NCBI RefSeq assembly: GCF_002443255.2
Contig: NW_019211457.1
Span: forward strand, 51,769,725-51,833,724
Direction: 5' to 3'
Source of the DNA: Varroa destructor
Taxonomy: Eukaryota; Arthropoda; Arachnida; Mesostigmata; Varroidae
DNA length: 64,000 bases
A model generated the notes under the pieces. That model ran no database searches. It saw only the letters and a list, made by a program, of their open reading frames with translations, and had not been told where the DNA came from. Positions 1-14,900 of the stretch are shown here, piece by piece. The translations under genes were made by a program, and so were the position numbers. The first letter of the stretch is position 1. Each line of letters starts with the position of its first letter.

Positions 1-1457
1 ATAAACTATACGATGACTGACTCCCTTGAATCATAATACCACCCGTCGACCGGCACTTTAAATGTGTCACTGCATCTATCTTTGCGAATAGGGTGTAACT
101 GTAAAACTGATTCCTATTCTGAACGAGAAAGTTGCGAATATCAAACTTTACCAGAAGTTTTGCCGATGAAGTTTGCATGAATATCAACTGTATAAAGATG
201 TTGACATATAGCAAATTCGGGTCTACCAACCTTTACTGCATTCGCATACGGTCAAATAAGATACTTGGATGAAAAACGCAGGACCGTACGTCTATTAGAC
301 TAAAACTTAAGGAAAATATTACCACATTAAGTATTTAAGTTTGACCTATACTTGTTAGAAAGCTAATCGTTATTGTTTGTTAGTTCGCAAGTTTCTTTTG
401 TTTCGCTAATCATACCGCCAGGCTCATGACAATAATAGACATCCAGGCAACCAAGCCGGCTTTCTAGAATTTCGATGCAATACCGTGGTTACCCTTTTTC
501 CCCTGTGCATTTAACAGAAACGATCCACTGCGTGGAGACACTTAACTATAAATCCCCTTTCCTTCTCTGGGAACTGAAGAACGGTACGTTGTTAGTGAAA
601 AATTATGGAAATTGAATAATACCTTATGTCATTTTTCTGACTATATAAATTTCTCTTAAATGTGCTTTCGAAGTTATTCATCGTCAAGACAGGATCCGAC
701 ATGACATCGGACAAGATAGTGTGCAATATTTTTTCACTGTTTAAATTGTAGATATCCCTGCAGAATGACGATACTTCTTCGGATAAGTGATTTTAGTGCA
801 TATCGCGGGTGAGAACAAAACCAACAGACTCAAAGTCGTTTGGTTGATGTCTGCATCCATTGTGTAACAAGGTTTTTCGACATTCAATAGAGAAGCGTAG
901 TATGCAAGACACACACACACACACACACACACAAACAACAAACTACTACAAATATAATTTAAAAAACTACTTACATGTGGTGTTTCATTTACAAGTCGTG
1001 AGTAAATCTTTCTTTGGCGGTCCTCAGAAAGTTCTACACCATAAATGTCCAATTCTGTTAGATGTCTACTGTTTCTTTCTAGTGGCGTTCGATATGTAAA
1101 CTCAGGACGTAACTCTGACGGCGGAATACCTACATCGCCTGAATTTGTTCGATATTATGGCAAAAAACACGACAAACAGATACGAAACAAACAAATCCAT
1201 ATTAGGCTTGGTATTGTTCTTAATAGGAATACACATACGTTGCCGGTATGGTTGAACTTTGCAGAATATGCCCCTTTTAATGAGAAATGAAAAAAATGAT
1301 ACACTGGCTGCTGTATAATGACATATTACAGTTAGAATCCTACAGACATCTATAAATATCACACAATATTCAAAATGTAAATGTATAGAGTTCCCATATA
1401 ACTGGTAAACTAAGGTGGTGTTAGAAGCTGAATAACAACAAAAGCCCTGGTGCTTAC
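1..1457. other. No recognised gene; (CA)n tract
   Basis: I see no supportable coding sequence here. An uninterrupted (AC)n dinucleotide tract lies at 909-933. If the minus-strand gene with an exon at 1458-1662 continues, its downstream intron and exons would lie here or beyond the left edge, but I cannot identify one. Confidence 0.5.
909..933. repeat. (CA)n microsatellite
   Basis: About 25 bases of uninterrupted AC dinucleotide. Confidence 0.95.
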
Positions 1458-1662
1458 CTGGAAGAGGCAAACGTTGATCTTTTGGGCCAAACAATGAAAC
1501 TTCGTTACCCTGAGGAGCTCGCGGGGGGGGTGCCGGATGCTCTACTGAAGCCCCAGAACTCAGTGATCGTACCCGTCCTGCAGTCACTCCAGTCATGGTG
1601 GAACTATGTGCCTGTAGCAGACGCGCCACAGACGCCGAATTGAGTTTTGTTACTTTATGCAT
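1458..1662 (-). CDS. Coding exon of an unidentified gene
   Basis: This is a 205-nt exon with strong splice signals on the minus strand. It has a pyrimidine-rich acceptor ending TTCTTCCAG just before ATGCATAAAG, and the donor CCAG|GTAAGC at its low end. The ATG-frame reading gives 68 residues beginning MHKVTKLNSASVARLLQAHS, then a Ser/Arg stretch, a proline-rich piece (HPAPPPRAP) and a conserved-looking end, EVSLFGPKDQRLPLPG. The exon leaves one base over, so the protein continues in another exon, probably off the left edge. The first 35 residues are basic, hydroxylated and lack acids, like a mitochondrial presequence, but this is inference. I do not recognise the family. Whether the ATG is the start or an internal Met is unclear because an acceptor lies directly before it. 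Confidence 0.55.
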
Positions 1663-3480
1663 CTGGAAGAAACAAAAACATAAGACCTGTTATGTCATTC
1701 TATCTTGCGAATAAAGAGAATTATTATCAAATAACAGCAACAAATAACAGGCACATAATTTATACCACCTTTGCTATAGAGGCTTGAAATAAAAACCTAA
1801 AACAAGTGGTAGCATGGTATCGTGATTGCGTAAATAAATGACACTCACATTTGGTTCAAGTGAAAGTACAAAGAAGCAAGGTATGATTAGATCCGTCGCT
1901 ATGGCGATGCCTCTACTTGATCTCTAAGTATCTCTGCACAAAGATCTGTACAGGTCGCGTCTGAAAACCCACATTCATCGCACATGTAGGTATAAAAAAA
2001 GGCCTTTTAAAGGCCAATTCTTGCGGTGTCAGTCTGTAACAGCTTACTTTCTCAATATATGAGCTGACAGCAGTAACCTTTGATACTATATATGTATATA
2101 TATATATATTTCCGTACACTTTTGTAGATTGGCGCGCTTCTATGTATAATTGAGATAAGGACAAGCGACTTAATGTATTATAAAAACGAACTGCGAGTCA
2201 TGTTAGGGTGTCAACAAGGTATTGAAAAATAAGTTAAGTGAAATAAGTTGATCGCATAAAACGAAACAAACACTGTTTAGGGGCACAATAAATTCGAGAG
2301 TGCAAGGCGGTTGTTTATGTTATCTTTCAAAATTAATCAGCAAGCAATTTTACTAATACCAACACACAGAGACTATGTACATAGCTAATGTAAATAGAAT
2401 GAGCCATTCCTTGAAACTGTACAAAGCTAAGTCAACTCTTACTTCAAAATATTCACCGATTAACAATCATACAACTATTTGTATTAAAAAAATCCCTTTA
2501 CTGAAGGAATATATAGAATATTTATGCTTATTAGAAAGACGGTTCTTCTTTCGGTCTCGATAAGTTCATACGTTCTTACAGCAGCCATGTCACCAAGGCT
2601 ATAACATCTGGGCAGTTCTAATAAGCATCTACGTGTTGCTATCATACGATTTGTAGCCATATATCAGTAAACCTCACTGCGTTATCCTTCACAATTATTT
2701 TTTTGCAAGGTGTATCACTATAACCAGAAGTACGCATCTAACTATACACTTAACATCACAAAGGTCATTATTTGATGCGAACGCTTTAAAACTTGCACCA
2801 GATTTGATTTATTTTGAATGGTAGATAAACTATGCTGACCAATAAAGCAACAAGGGTTGTATAGTGCACAGCGTATCTTTGAATCCTTATCCTTGCGAAC
2901 TTCACGACATTTGCACAGATTCTGTCACTATTGCGATGCAACTATACATAGGACTAACGTTAATGGAAAGGTAAACATCACTTAGTTGTTAGTCTACCTT
3001 GTTTCGCTCATCTGGCTCGCTTACTTTGTTTCTGCCCTAATGGGGGAGAGTAGCTAGTGACAATGATTATTGTCTAATGGCACAGCAAATGATAATTTTG
3101 CGCGGCAATTTTTGAAAACTTTGCTTTGGTTTTATTACTCTTTTACTACAAAGCTGCTAGCGGCGACAATAATTTGCGAAACATCAAATTCATGTTTTTC
3201 ATGGTGATTAGTACGTACTTTCATCCTTTCTCCGCTTGGATTAGTCAACGCGCCTGCGTTGTTAGATTACAATTTGTTCTTGCTTAGATAATTCGTTCTA
3301 CCTCTATATTTCAACTCATTTCATATCCCGCGATAGACGCCACAACTATATGCGCTTGTCAAACAGTAGACAGTAGTTATGACCCTATTCTTAAAAAAGT
3401 ACCTGAAACTATCACCCATTTCTAGCTTTGATCTGGCACTTTTGCTGGATTTCTGTCACGAGCGTCTTTGCGCTTTTCTA
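1663..3480. other. No recognised gene; probable intron or upstream region
   Basis: AT-rich sequence without a supportable exon. It contains a short alternating TA tract at about 2086-2109. A short C-x2-C reading occurs on the minus strand near 1905-1990 but has no clear splice context. If the exon at 1458-1662 belongs to a gene starting near 3.5-4.4 kb, this would be its first intron. Confidence 0.35.
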
Positions 3481-3499
3481 TTATGTCTCACTGTTTTGC

Positions 3500-4450
3500 T
3501 CTACTTCCCTTTCATCTCAGGTCCGCGTATGGGCCGCAAGGCACCCTTTCCTTTTCGTCTGTTCCCACGCTTCGCAGATCGCAGCGCCACTATGTTACCC
3601 TTTGGAATTGACCGAATTGTAGTTTCCGTTGCACCATCAACCATCAATCGGGCCGCCTGCGCCATGAGTCTGTGTGTTCCCCCCTCCCCCCGCAAACAAG
3701 TCTAATATTACCTCTCTTTCCTTGGTCCTCCCTCGCTTCCAGGATCTGACAACGACGACCGCAACGATAACGGGCGCTGTTTTGACTGGGGGCTACTAGT
3801 ACCGCCGAATCGACGGACAGAAGGCAAGACGAAGAACGGGTAGGAGCTGCTGGTTTATGCTCAGCTCTGTCGCCAGAGAGCCGTTGAGCGTTTTGCGGCC
3901 GTTTACCTTAGGGGCCGTGGGGTGATGGCTGCTGTGTTGGTACATAATTGTAGGTATGCCATGAAGGATAGCACACGCTCGCCAACTAGCTAGATAGGCG
4001 CTGCGTGTGACACCAACGTCGGAATTTCTCTCACCCATTCGTCTATTTACGTGCTTGGTTATCGCTAGTGTCGGCCCGGTGCCTTTCCAAACGACGTCCT
4101 TCTGTGCTTCTCTCCCATTTATCGCTGCCGCTGGTGGTGCTCCCACTACACAGCGCCGCGCTTCGTCACTGAGGTGCTGTTGGAGCACTAAGCTTGGCTG
4201 TGAAGTGCCACTGGGGGTTGCTGCTGATACTCCCGATTACCGACTCCTGTCTACTACAACTAAAACTGAGTGGGCAAGCAGTAGCGGCGGCCAGAAGACG
4301 ACTACGACGATCGTCACTCCAAAAGCGGCGGCAGCAGCATAAGGAATATGCCCGAAAGAGTGAGTGTAGCGGGAAAGAAGTAAATGCAGCAAAGAACCTC
4401 TGGGGCCATCTCTAGCTAAACAACCGTAAATAAGGCCGTTATGTGCATAG
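3500..4450. promoter_or_regulatory. GC-rich promoter / 5' UTR-like block
   Basis: This block is clearly richer in GC and CpG than its AT-rich surroundings and contains many short overlapping open frames on both strands, none of which resembles a known protein. The pattern fits a CpG-containing promoter and untranslated first exon. Candidate targets are the minus-strand gene with an exon at 1458-1662 or, less likely, the plus-strand CTTNBP2-like gene starting at 17103. No TATA box or initiator was assigned. Confidence 0.3.
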
Positions 4451-7400
4451 CAGGAGCAAAAAACGACTGCGCCAGTGTGTGCCTCTCGTTCTTTTAAAAC
4501 AACAGCAACAAGCAAAGAAATCAAGTGAACCCATTACTGGCTTAAATCTGTGCGGGCTTGGCACTCGATTGGATTGGAGTTTTGGTATGCTGGCCTGTCT
4601 CGACAATTAGACTGACTAATTGACTTCGGTTGGCTTCTCTAAGAGGGGGACAATGTCGGGTTGTTCTTGTTACTGCGCATAAATACGATTATTGCTTCAA
4701 TTGGATACTATTTTGTTGGCCGATTCTGCCTCTGACTCAGTTTCGGCTAATGAATGCTTGTACTCATACTGGTGTTCAATAGATATCGCATCATCGTATA
4801 TATCGTTGATATTATGCAGAAAAAGATCGCGGTGGCGATATTTTGATCCCGGATGCTGTAATTTAGAGAAAACACCAACGAAATAATATTGCTATGGCTA
4901 TCGTACCCTGGCGGGGTGCAGATTAGCGTTCTACTGTTATCGTGTTTCAATTCACGGGTATACAATTGTTCTATACTAGAAAATCGATTTTAGTATTTGA
5001 GTAAAAAGGAATCGATATCTCGCGGAATGGCCAGTTTCCGTCTGTTGCAACACTGTCAAATGTACTAAGTTCTTTATTAAGAACAAAAAGCTTCGGAGAA
5101 AGCGGATCGGCGTAGAAAACAACGGGTTCTCGGCTACTCCAGCGAGATTTTTGGAAGACTTGACGATACGCCTAACCTAGTCTTGTCTCTCGCGTATCCA
5201 GTGCATTTCTATTCGACAGTCAAAAACATGATAGACTAGTCGTTAAGGCTACATTTTAATAAGTTTGTATGTGCGTGTGTTTGATCTCATACAGCTTCAA
5301 TTCCAAACAGAAGTAGAGTAGTGAGAACGTAACAGAAGCATAAATGTGACACCAGCGAACGAAAGTATCTCGGACATTTGCTGTTCGTTGCTATACATGA
5401 TTACGTTGGTGCATATAAAAAGTGGTGTATCCGCATCTCGGTCGGATCTGTTCGTGTGATGTAGACACAAATGTGCCCCAAAGCTCAACTGATCCTTCAG
5501 GATCGATGCGAATAAAAACTCTCAGAATAAACGTTTTCGTGTCTCTCTGTACACGTCATATTGAGGTGAGTTCCATGCGTTCCATGAGAGGTAGTTCCAA
5601 ACATTCGACATGCAGTGATTGCTACAGGGAAACGACAGAGCAATACCAAAAATGAAATCGATGTCGAATTTATGATATTGGAACTACCGAATGAAAAACG
5701 ATTCTGATGCCCAGAAGATTCAGAAGCTGAGGTAAGGCAATAAAACGTGGGTTCTCATGTAGTATCCGTACTCTTGTAATCCATATTTTTATTGGCCTCG
5801 TAATCAAACTGCACCGTTGTTCGAATAGTTAAAAAAATGTGCTTCACAAGGCTCCCATCTACTTTAATTTGCAACGTCCGACTACATCATTGCGCTTCGT
5901 CTTTTCAGAAAAAACGGAATACAAATTGACAACAAAGACGACTTCACGGTGAGTGTCAACTAGCCGTAGGAAAGCAGAAAAGGACAGATGTTTTGCGGAC
6001 CATTACCTTTACCTTCCTAAAAACCACTCCTTCCTTGTGTGTCTTATGCAGATACAATGCACCTTTGTCTTCTGCTGTAATAATAAGAACGATCTTCTCG
6101 CATAGGAATAGGGATAAACGATTAGCTAGCTAGTGCATGGTTTCATCGCGTGTGGTTTCTTGGCCTCTATAAGGGCGATAAAAGCTAGCAGGCCATGCGC
6201 AACACAGGGCAGGTCTTTGCGTGATGTGATTGAAGTTCCCTATTGTGCCTGTGCGCGGGCGCCGCTGGTCAATTCATTGGCAAGTGTTGACGTGGAGAAG
6301 GCAGCTAGTTGTAAAAGTAGACCCTTGTATCATCAATGCACACGACGATACAGGTGACAACGATTGATGGTGATAAATTTATTGGTTAAGTGATTTCGAA
6401 TTGGTGAGGATGGATAGGTATTAGATGTCTCCGTCGTCGTCCGTGCGATAGCGCAGTAAATAACGCATTTTGCCTGTATAATTTAGGGACACGTAATAAT
6501 GTAGACTCGAATCCGAACATACAGTCCGTTCATATCGTGTTGAAACTTAGCTGTCTGAGGATTTGTCTAACGGGCCGAGCACCGCATGTAGGATGCAAAA
6601 GAGCCTTCTACATGTCCAAGCAAATATGATAGTTTGAAAGAACATGTTCAGAGGAGCTTCAATTGCAATCGAAAATGCCTGTGGAGATGTACATACGTAG
6701 AAAGGTTGGACACTCGAATAAACGCGTTTAATACCCAACTTCGAAAAGATTTTGGAAAGCAAAATTTAACTTTGTTTTTTGTACTCGATGTTTTTAGATT
6801 ATAAGCACTACAATGTTTCTTTGTCGCTTCGAATATCTCGTGCGTACAAACTGCGTGTTAAGTTTTTTAGGTTTAGCGTATGCTCATCGCAAAGATGACG
6901 TGTGTCTGTGAACTATCGACGCATCCAATGGCCACAATGCTGATGCTTCTATTTATGTATAGTAATTCATTAACCTATGGTCTATAGGTCATGGCTTATA
7001 TATATGTTTCGAAACAGAACAAGGAAAACATATGATTTAAATCAATTATGTGTTTGTCTACTTGATCGCGTAGGCTGAGAACAGTATCTAAAGCGACAGC
7101 TGAAGGTTAAATGTGTTACGTTGCTTCCAATTGAAAAATCAGTCATTTTGATGTTTCCGGCACGTTTCGGGTTTACACCTATTTCGATTTGAATGTGCGA
7201 AAATGTAGAACTGAGTAATTTTAATTTTCAATGGCAAAATTTTCCGGATGAGATCGTTTTGAGTGTTTCAAGTAAATAAGATCTTCATGAAACAAGTAGA
7301 TACGAATGTTTACCTATCGTCTTTGTCTAACTAATGCTTTTTGTGTGCAATTTCTGCGCTTACATGCGTTACTGACGTTTCTAAAGTCATAGACGTAGGA

Positions 7401-8918
7401 TAACAGTACTTGGTTACATAGGTGCGTGTAATATGCATATGTATGTGGGTGCGAAGATACCAACGATAGGAAATCTGTATACCCTAATTGGCTAACCAGG
7501 AGGATAGACGCTGTGGACAGCTGTTTGACGAATTTTCTACTTGAATTTTTCTCTAACCAGTTAGTTTAAACCAAATCGGTAACAGATAGCTCATTCGAAC
7601 CATTGAGCTGAAGCATTGATAGATAAACGGACAGAAAGGACGCTTATACTGGTGCCATTCGAAGCCACGTTTTTTATTGCGGAAACGAATAATACGCTGT
7701 GTTGTCCTATTATCAGCCGGCCATGCATAGATCTAAAGCTGCTGTGGTGGAACGCCCGTACCGTAATCTTTACGTATGCAACGACATTTCTAAGTCACCT
7801 TTATGAGTAGCGTGATGTAGCGACTGAGACGATTAAAGGAATTTCTAATTTGCAATATTAAACCTTTGATCTTGAACCATTTACAGCGTGAACGAAATTA
7901 TTGTGAATGCCTTACAAGGAACACCTATAACAAACGGTGTGAAAATTCCAGGTAGGTCAATAGCTCAAAAGCCTGTATACACACAATGCCTGATCCCAGA
8001 AGTGGTAATTTATATATGCAGCTCTACGGTTGATTAATTCTTCAGTCGTTTTCAGAAGGTCTCCAAAAATTAAAGGTCATTCCAATTCTCAATGCGACAG
8101 AATTTATAAATACTCTTCGTGTAGGAATGGAAGCCTCGTACATCTCTCGGTATTTCCCAGAATCAGTTCGTCCCACGGAAAATAACCATTGGCATACTAT
8201 TAGAAAATAGAAATTTTCTCTTTATCTTAGTTGATTGAAAGAATGATTTGTACTTTTACGTAGGTGGTGTTTACTGCCGACATGCGATCGTAATATACCT
8301 CTAGAGGAACAATAGTATGCAACGCTTTCATTTCAACTCTATCTAAATAAGTCAGCAATGAGGAAAAACATATACATTTGAATCTGCAGGCGAAACCCGC
8401 TTCGAAGCCCATCTTCACCCCCCCCTAACAACGTTATCTGACGGTTGCCTAGAACATTCTATTAATTGATTATTATCTAAATGCGAAATTGTTATAGGGG
8501 GCTAAAACCTCTAGTCGTTTGCAATAGGCACTGACGTAACGAGGAGGAATATACCGAACGATTAATGTAATACCATTCCCACTTATCGATCTGAACTAGA
8601 ACTAAGAACTATTTCGAAAAATCGAACCACTAAGCGTCAGCTAACAATTGGACTCAACTGAGCCAGTCCGCGTTCTCTGTGGTCGATCTAAGTTTACACA
8701 AAAGAGTTAGTTAGTTATTATTATTATTCTGAGAGCATGTTCGAAAAAAGAAAGGTAACATCATTTGCTTGTTGTTATCAGTAAGTTATCAGTAATTAAA
8801 ATATTGGATCATACCATTATCGCTGGTCGATTCGGTTTATAAAACTGTACGTATAATGCTATCTGTCGAAATGTAGAATCTTTTGCTATGTTAATGAAAT
8901 ACACATATGTACACACAG

Positions 8919-8955
<37 letters not shown>

Positions 8956-11900
8956 CACACACACACACGCACACACACACACATACATGCCCATCTGTCA
9001 TCATTTTCGCGGACATAATTTCCACTAAATGTTCTCCTATTGTGGTGTACACTGCGATGTGTAAACATGACAACGAAAAAGCATTCGATGGCACACGAAT
9101 AGATAATCGGTTTACGTAAATTGCCGCTTCTAACTCTGCCTTCGCGGCCTGTCTAAGTTAAAACATATGCGTTTAATGTTATTCGTGATATATAATAAAC
9201 AGATTTATCTATGAATATCTACTTGCAGTATATATGTATAATATACACAGAAGGACAATCGCCGCTGATTAATTAATTGCACGACGGTAGCGAGTCCCGA
9301 GTGGGTCGGTAAGGCGTGCCGGCTGACGTATTGCCAGGAAAGTGTACCAGTAACCATTGACACGACGTTTTATATAACTGAAACTACAAATCGCTGTGTG
9401 AAGTGTACCGCCATCTTCATTTGCCCCCCAGGGGGTGACTGCGTTAGGAAAACTTTTCTACTGAACCGTTTTTTTAGTCCGAGTTATTCTTTTGCCCCAT
9501 ACACCATCGCTTGTTGTGAGTGTGGTTAGTTGAGTGGGGTAGCTATTACACATTTAACCTTAGCCATACGCGCTGAATATATTACAAAGGTTTCAAGCAA
9601 CTAAAAACGAAGAGGAACGGTCAATCTTAATTAAACGGTGCAGTGCCTAACGGCCCTAACGACGAAGAAGCGAAAGAGATGATCGGAAGCAGCTCTAAAT
9701 TGGGTAGATGACAAGAAAAAAGACAGATTTACTGAGATAAAAATGTGCTCATGACACTTTGGGGCCGTAACGTACCGCCACAGACATATAGCGGCTCAGG
9801 GTTGAACATGCTCTTTTTCCGTATAGCAGATGGTTTTTAGCTAGAGCTGTGTAACTTAACCAATTTTGTAGACCTAAACGTGGTCGTTCGAAAGTGCTGG
9901 ATATAAACTGAGATTCTGAGCGCTTCGTCGATTCTAAGGCTGCGTCTTCGTATTCAAATAAGACCAGAGATAGAGAACCGTGTAAGTATAGAAACCGCTT
10001 GGGGTTTTCATCATTTTCTGCCGAGTGTGGTCGCCCTTATAATAATAATAACAGGTACCTATAAATTGAACGTCTCTGAATGGTGTGCCTACATTAGCCC
10101 CTTTTAAGACTGCTTTGTTATACATAAACCCATGTATAATGCCCAAATGGAATTAATCCATTGGCCAGCTGAGTTAATAACGTTCACAAGAAGTACGTTC
10201 TGTTGTTAGACGAGGTGTTCTGTCAGGTAGCCTGCGGGAAGCACATGATGCCAGAACAAAATCAATAAGATTAAAGCTAGCCTGACTATATGGTCATTTC
10301 CATTAGTACAAAAACTTTGTTCAAAAGCGTACACAACAATGTAACCCAGAGACTAGCGTTGCGGCGGATTCAACAGGCCGCTTTATCTGGCAACCGGCTT
10401 TCACCGGAATCAATGTCTTGAGTTTTTGCCCGGTGCTACTGCCTTATTTAGGTGTTAATGTAGGCGGTTAGCCCCCACCAGTAGGAAACAGAATGTGTTG
10501 TGTACCTTAACTACCTCACGTGTCTTCAGTAGGCAAACATGTTACTACCGCGGCCATCGCCCTCCTGAGGCAGCTCGATAAATGACAATAGCTTTAGCCG
10601 GCTGGTATTGTAATAGTCGTAAGGATAGGCCTTGAGTTCTTGGCAGTATACGAATAAAATAGCGATGGAAACACAATATTCTATGCACGGCGTCGTCGAT
10701 TAACTTACTAGCGAGGATCTCTGGAGCGACATGAATCCTGAAAAAAAAAATGCTCTCTGAATACGCATTGGATATCTGGATCGGATACATATTTCAGAAT
10801 TTTGGTGTAATCACTACCAGTTCTGGTGAGGTGGGCGGACCTTGGGAACTCGTCTTCAGCATACGTAGAGTTTATCTGGTCACAGCATCGGTTTCTGGTC
10901 TTCGAATGCGGACAACAGGATGGCATCTTGTTTTATTTTCTTTTTCAGATTTCCTTCGGTACACGACACGATCTGTCAGTTTTTAAATATCAGCTACAGC
11001 AGCTGTGTCTATGATCGCAAACATGGCAGTCGTCTGCCTTTGAAACTGACGTAACACACGCCGGATAAGGCTTTCAATTCAGCAGTCATATATTATCCTC
11101 TGTATGCCATGTGAATGTATACCTACCATGGTATTCACAGGACGGAAAGCGTACCATTATGGAACAGAGGATTGTACTAATCATGTTATCGACCCCCGCT
11201 AGCGTGAAAAATGTTGTTCATTGCAATGCAATGTCGTTCCATTGATGACACCGGTAAAATATATTATCAACTATAGGATTCTTTATCTCCTTTTGTAAGG
11301 TATAGTCCATATAGATGTCAGACTCCTTTCTCAAATACTGAATGTTGATGTATGCAGTATTATATGAAATCTTTACAATTTGAAGCTTTTTGAGAAGGTC
11401 TACCCTTATTAGAGCCAAGTATATGTGTGTTATGTTGATATTCAATGCGAAAATAACCTGGCCATAGTGCTACAGGGAGAAACAGTTCAGATTATAATTA
11501 GCACGACTATAAATTTTAGGGTGTCGCAAGAACTAAAAATGCTCATTTTCTTACAACTAACCTAGGGAAACGATGCCGTGCCAAAAGTCCTAATCACCTT
11601 CGTCTTCGAGCTTATATTCCTAATACTATAAACACAAAATCATCTCTACCGGTCCGTTATCTAGGTTACAGATAATGTATCTAATTGTCCCTGAACTATT
11701 TTATTAGAGTCAGGAAATGACACGTGTCATCTCGGATTTAACCTTGACGACAGCTTCAAACTATTATCTAACATAATCAGTGCCCAGGACAATTTCGAGC
11801 AACTGCTTTTGTACTGTTAATTCTTTCCCGATTTCCGTCATCTATCAAAGTGCACTACGCGGAGTATGTAAACATATTATATATTAGAAAGCTAGAATTA

Positions 11901-14900
11901 GCTATTAAAATGAAATATAAATGGCTATTTTAGCTTTATATACAATAGAGCGCCTATTTTAAATTCATTATATGTGCTTAATCCCAGGAAGCAAGAACCC
12001 TATCGAACAATATTGGGTATCAGAAAGCCACTACAATCGACGGTCTTTTGAAGAGACCCTTCAAAAGCTAAGGCAAACCTAAGCGGCATATCTTCCTTTT
12101 CAGGTAGTCTCTTGAATTACAACTATGAGCATCAGGCCGCAGATCGTTAATACTATCCCTGCATCGTTCCGTTTTATGAAAAGCTACATTTTCAGTCCAG
12201 TAGGAAAAACATTTCTAGGGAGTTAGAAAATAGAAACGGGGGATGGGCTTAGAAATGTTGGTATCACATAAACCGTTAAATTCATTTGGAATGTAAAAAT
12301 AGCAGACGCTTCCGAGAGGCATCTTGACCATGCATTATAGTCTTGACAAAATGCGAAGACCAAAAAATTTGCAAGAGAACTTATTTCAGTGTTTTAAAAA
12401 AAAATCATCAGAGGGTACGTGTGTCCGAAAAATTATGGTTTGTTTTATTATGTCTCGTTTTCGCTCTATCCACCGGTTCCTGACATCATCAACGATCTCT
12501 CAAAAGATTCAAAGTGATCACCAACTTCTATTTTGCAAATACGTGCCATGCATTGTGGGTTCCGGTGACACTTTCTCGTCTCAATGGATGCATATTATAT
12601 ATATATATATATATATGTAAGAACTTAGCTATTTATTGGTAGCAGTCGCCTTGACCGTTCTCATTTTAAGTAATCCCTGTAAGCTTCAATAGTTTTTTCT
12701 TACGTATTTCTAATAATGCAATTACTATATCTGCTGCTAATGATAACCTAATTAACACGACATTTTTTTATGAGTAAAGTGGCGAAGATCTCAGATAGTT
12801 CCAAGCAAAGAGAATACGTTGGCTAAAGGCAAAATCGATAGAGCAAAAACGTATTTCAGACAAGTCACTTTTTACTTTTGGAATATAAAAAATACGATGA
12901 CAATGTGAGTCAACAAATGTTTTGGTGAGAACAGATAAACCGTAGACTGGTTATTCTAGTCAGAACAGGACAATTAAAAGTCTTCTTTGCAACAAACTTA
13001 TTCCCAACGAAAATCATTCCAACCTAAAAAAAAACGTAGAGTCATTGCATCCAATTGTAACTCCACTATCCCGTCTAGTTATGCATCTTTGAGTTGTCGG
13101 AATAATATCGTGGAGGTAAAATTGGCTATTGCGATAGCGTTTTTTTCTATTTCTGAATAAACCTTGTACACACACACCTGGAACTATTAAGTTACTGCGT
13201 GTACAAGCGCCTACTATGATGTCAGCGAAATTACTTCACTCGAGGGGAAGTTGTAATCAATTTCGGTGTAAGTTTGCGTTGTGTGTCTATAGTTAATTTC
13301 CAATCCACGTGTGGTTATAGCCTGGCTAGTTTAGCTTTAGCTCTGAAGGTTAGTTCAATGCTAGCTGCATCGCAGATAGGGCTACTGACACAGTTTATGT
13401 ATTTTTTGTTTTTTGTAGATGAACAGACAGGTCTTATTGCATCCATCCGATGCCTTTTACTGCGTTTCGTCTGCTGTATCCATTTTTAAGGTCTTAACAT
13501 TCGGCAGCGTAAGTCTGACCGAACAGGGTAATTGTTTCACTTCAAAGCCGTTTTCGTAGTAGACGTACAGGTATTCGTTTCCATTTCGGTATAGTATCAT
13601 ATAGAGGCAGTGATGGAAGGAAACCTTTTATAGAAGAAACCGAAGCAAACTATGCAAAGCTTATATATAGTATATAGGAACGCCTGAGTGAGTGCCGCTT
13701 AGACTGCAGGCATTACAGCACTCATATATATAGAGCGAAGGAGATTGACTGTCACCAGACGAAATACTCTATATGGGTATACCGACTTATTGATGGATTT
13801 GTAATATATAAAGGGTAGCCAAGTCAAAGTTAACAATGTTGAAATATTCTTAGAGCAACTGCTACTGCTAGAAATAGGATGTTGAGCTTTTTGTTGTCAT
13901 TGTTAGTTACAGACAGGCATCTGCTGGTGTTCACGCATTTATCTATACGCGAGCTCCTATTTTTGTCCCCTAGATTATTGGGTACCCTTAAGTAGCGATG
14001 AAGGCATGAAAACTTCGTGTCGTTAAGTATATACATCAGCTTTTCTTAAGCGTGTTAAAATATCCAGCCAGATTATGGAGACTGGAGGATCGAAATCCAG
14101 AAATCTAGACTGAGGTGCAACAATGTCCAAGGTAGATAACGGGACAAAGAGCCTGCGACAATTTTTTTGTTACGGAACTTATGGAAGCTTTGCAAAAGTT
14201 ATGTTTAGGGATCAAAATCGCGTTTAATCAAAAGACGGCCTATTTTGTTTTGAAATATTTTATTCGACCTATTATTCTCTAGACAAGGGACGGGGGGCTG
14301 GATGCAAGCGGTGGGTGTGTTATTCTCGTTCATTCTTTCGGATTTCCACGCAATCCTCTCGCGCGTTGTATGCACCCCGTTGTATTTTCTGCCAAATACA
14401 TATTTGCTTACATCTATTGCAAGTAAATCTATATACTGATAGTTTTGAATTATAAACACTAACAGTTATCATCACCATGAACATGAAAATAGGCGTCGAA
14501 ATAACAAAGTTGTACAATACATGCGATAACTAGGCACCTTTGGAGACCGCGTTTGGCAATTGAGCCAGGTCTATATTCCATATTGTTATAGGCTCTTGAA
14601 GTCCAATTTGTTATTGTGACTTCTTTGAAACCAGGCCAGAGGAATACTTTCCAGATGGCTAAGTACACAGCTTCATCAATATACGTCTTTATGCTTAAGT
14701 TAATCGACTATAAGTGCTCTCAGCCCTCATATTGTATGTACCGTCAGCAGCACCAATTGCGAGCTGCTGTTTATGAGGATTCTACTTGGGTCCTTGTGGC
14801 ATATTATAACAAAATGAAAAACGTGTTTATTTTTTCTTCGTTGGCTTGTCTACCTTTCCTTGTTACGATGGTGGAAAGTATTCAATACGACCAATAAACT

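Noticed and set aside
3379..4524. Several overlapping frames of 60-130 residues in the GC-rich block
   Set aside because: Overlapping frames on both strands with no domain are expected in GC-rich, stop-poor DNA. I treat the block as promoter-like instead.
8809..9119. Open frames of Cys/Val or Thr/His repeats on both strands
   Set aside because: They are translations of the (CA)n microsatellite at 8920-8983 and have no flanking coding signal.
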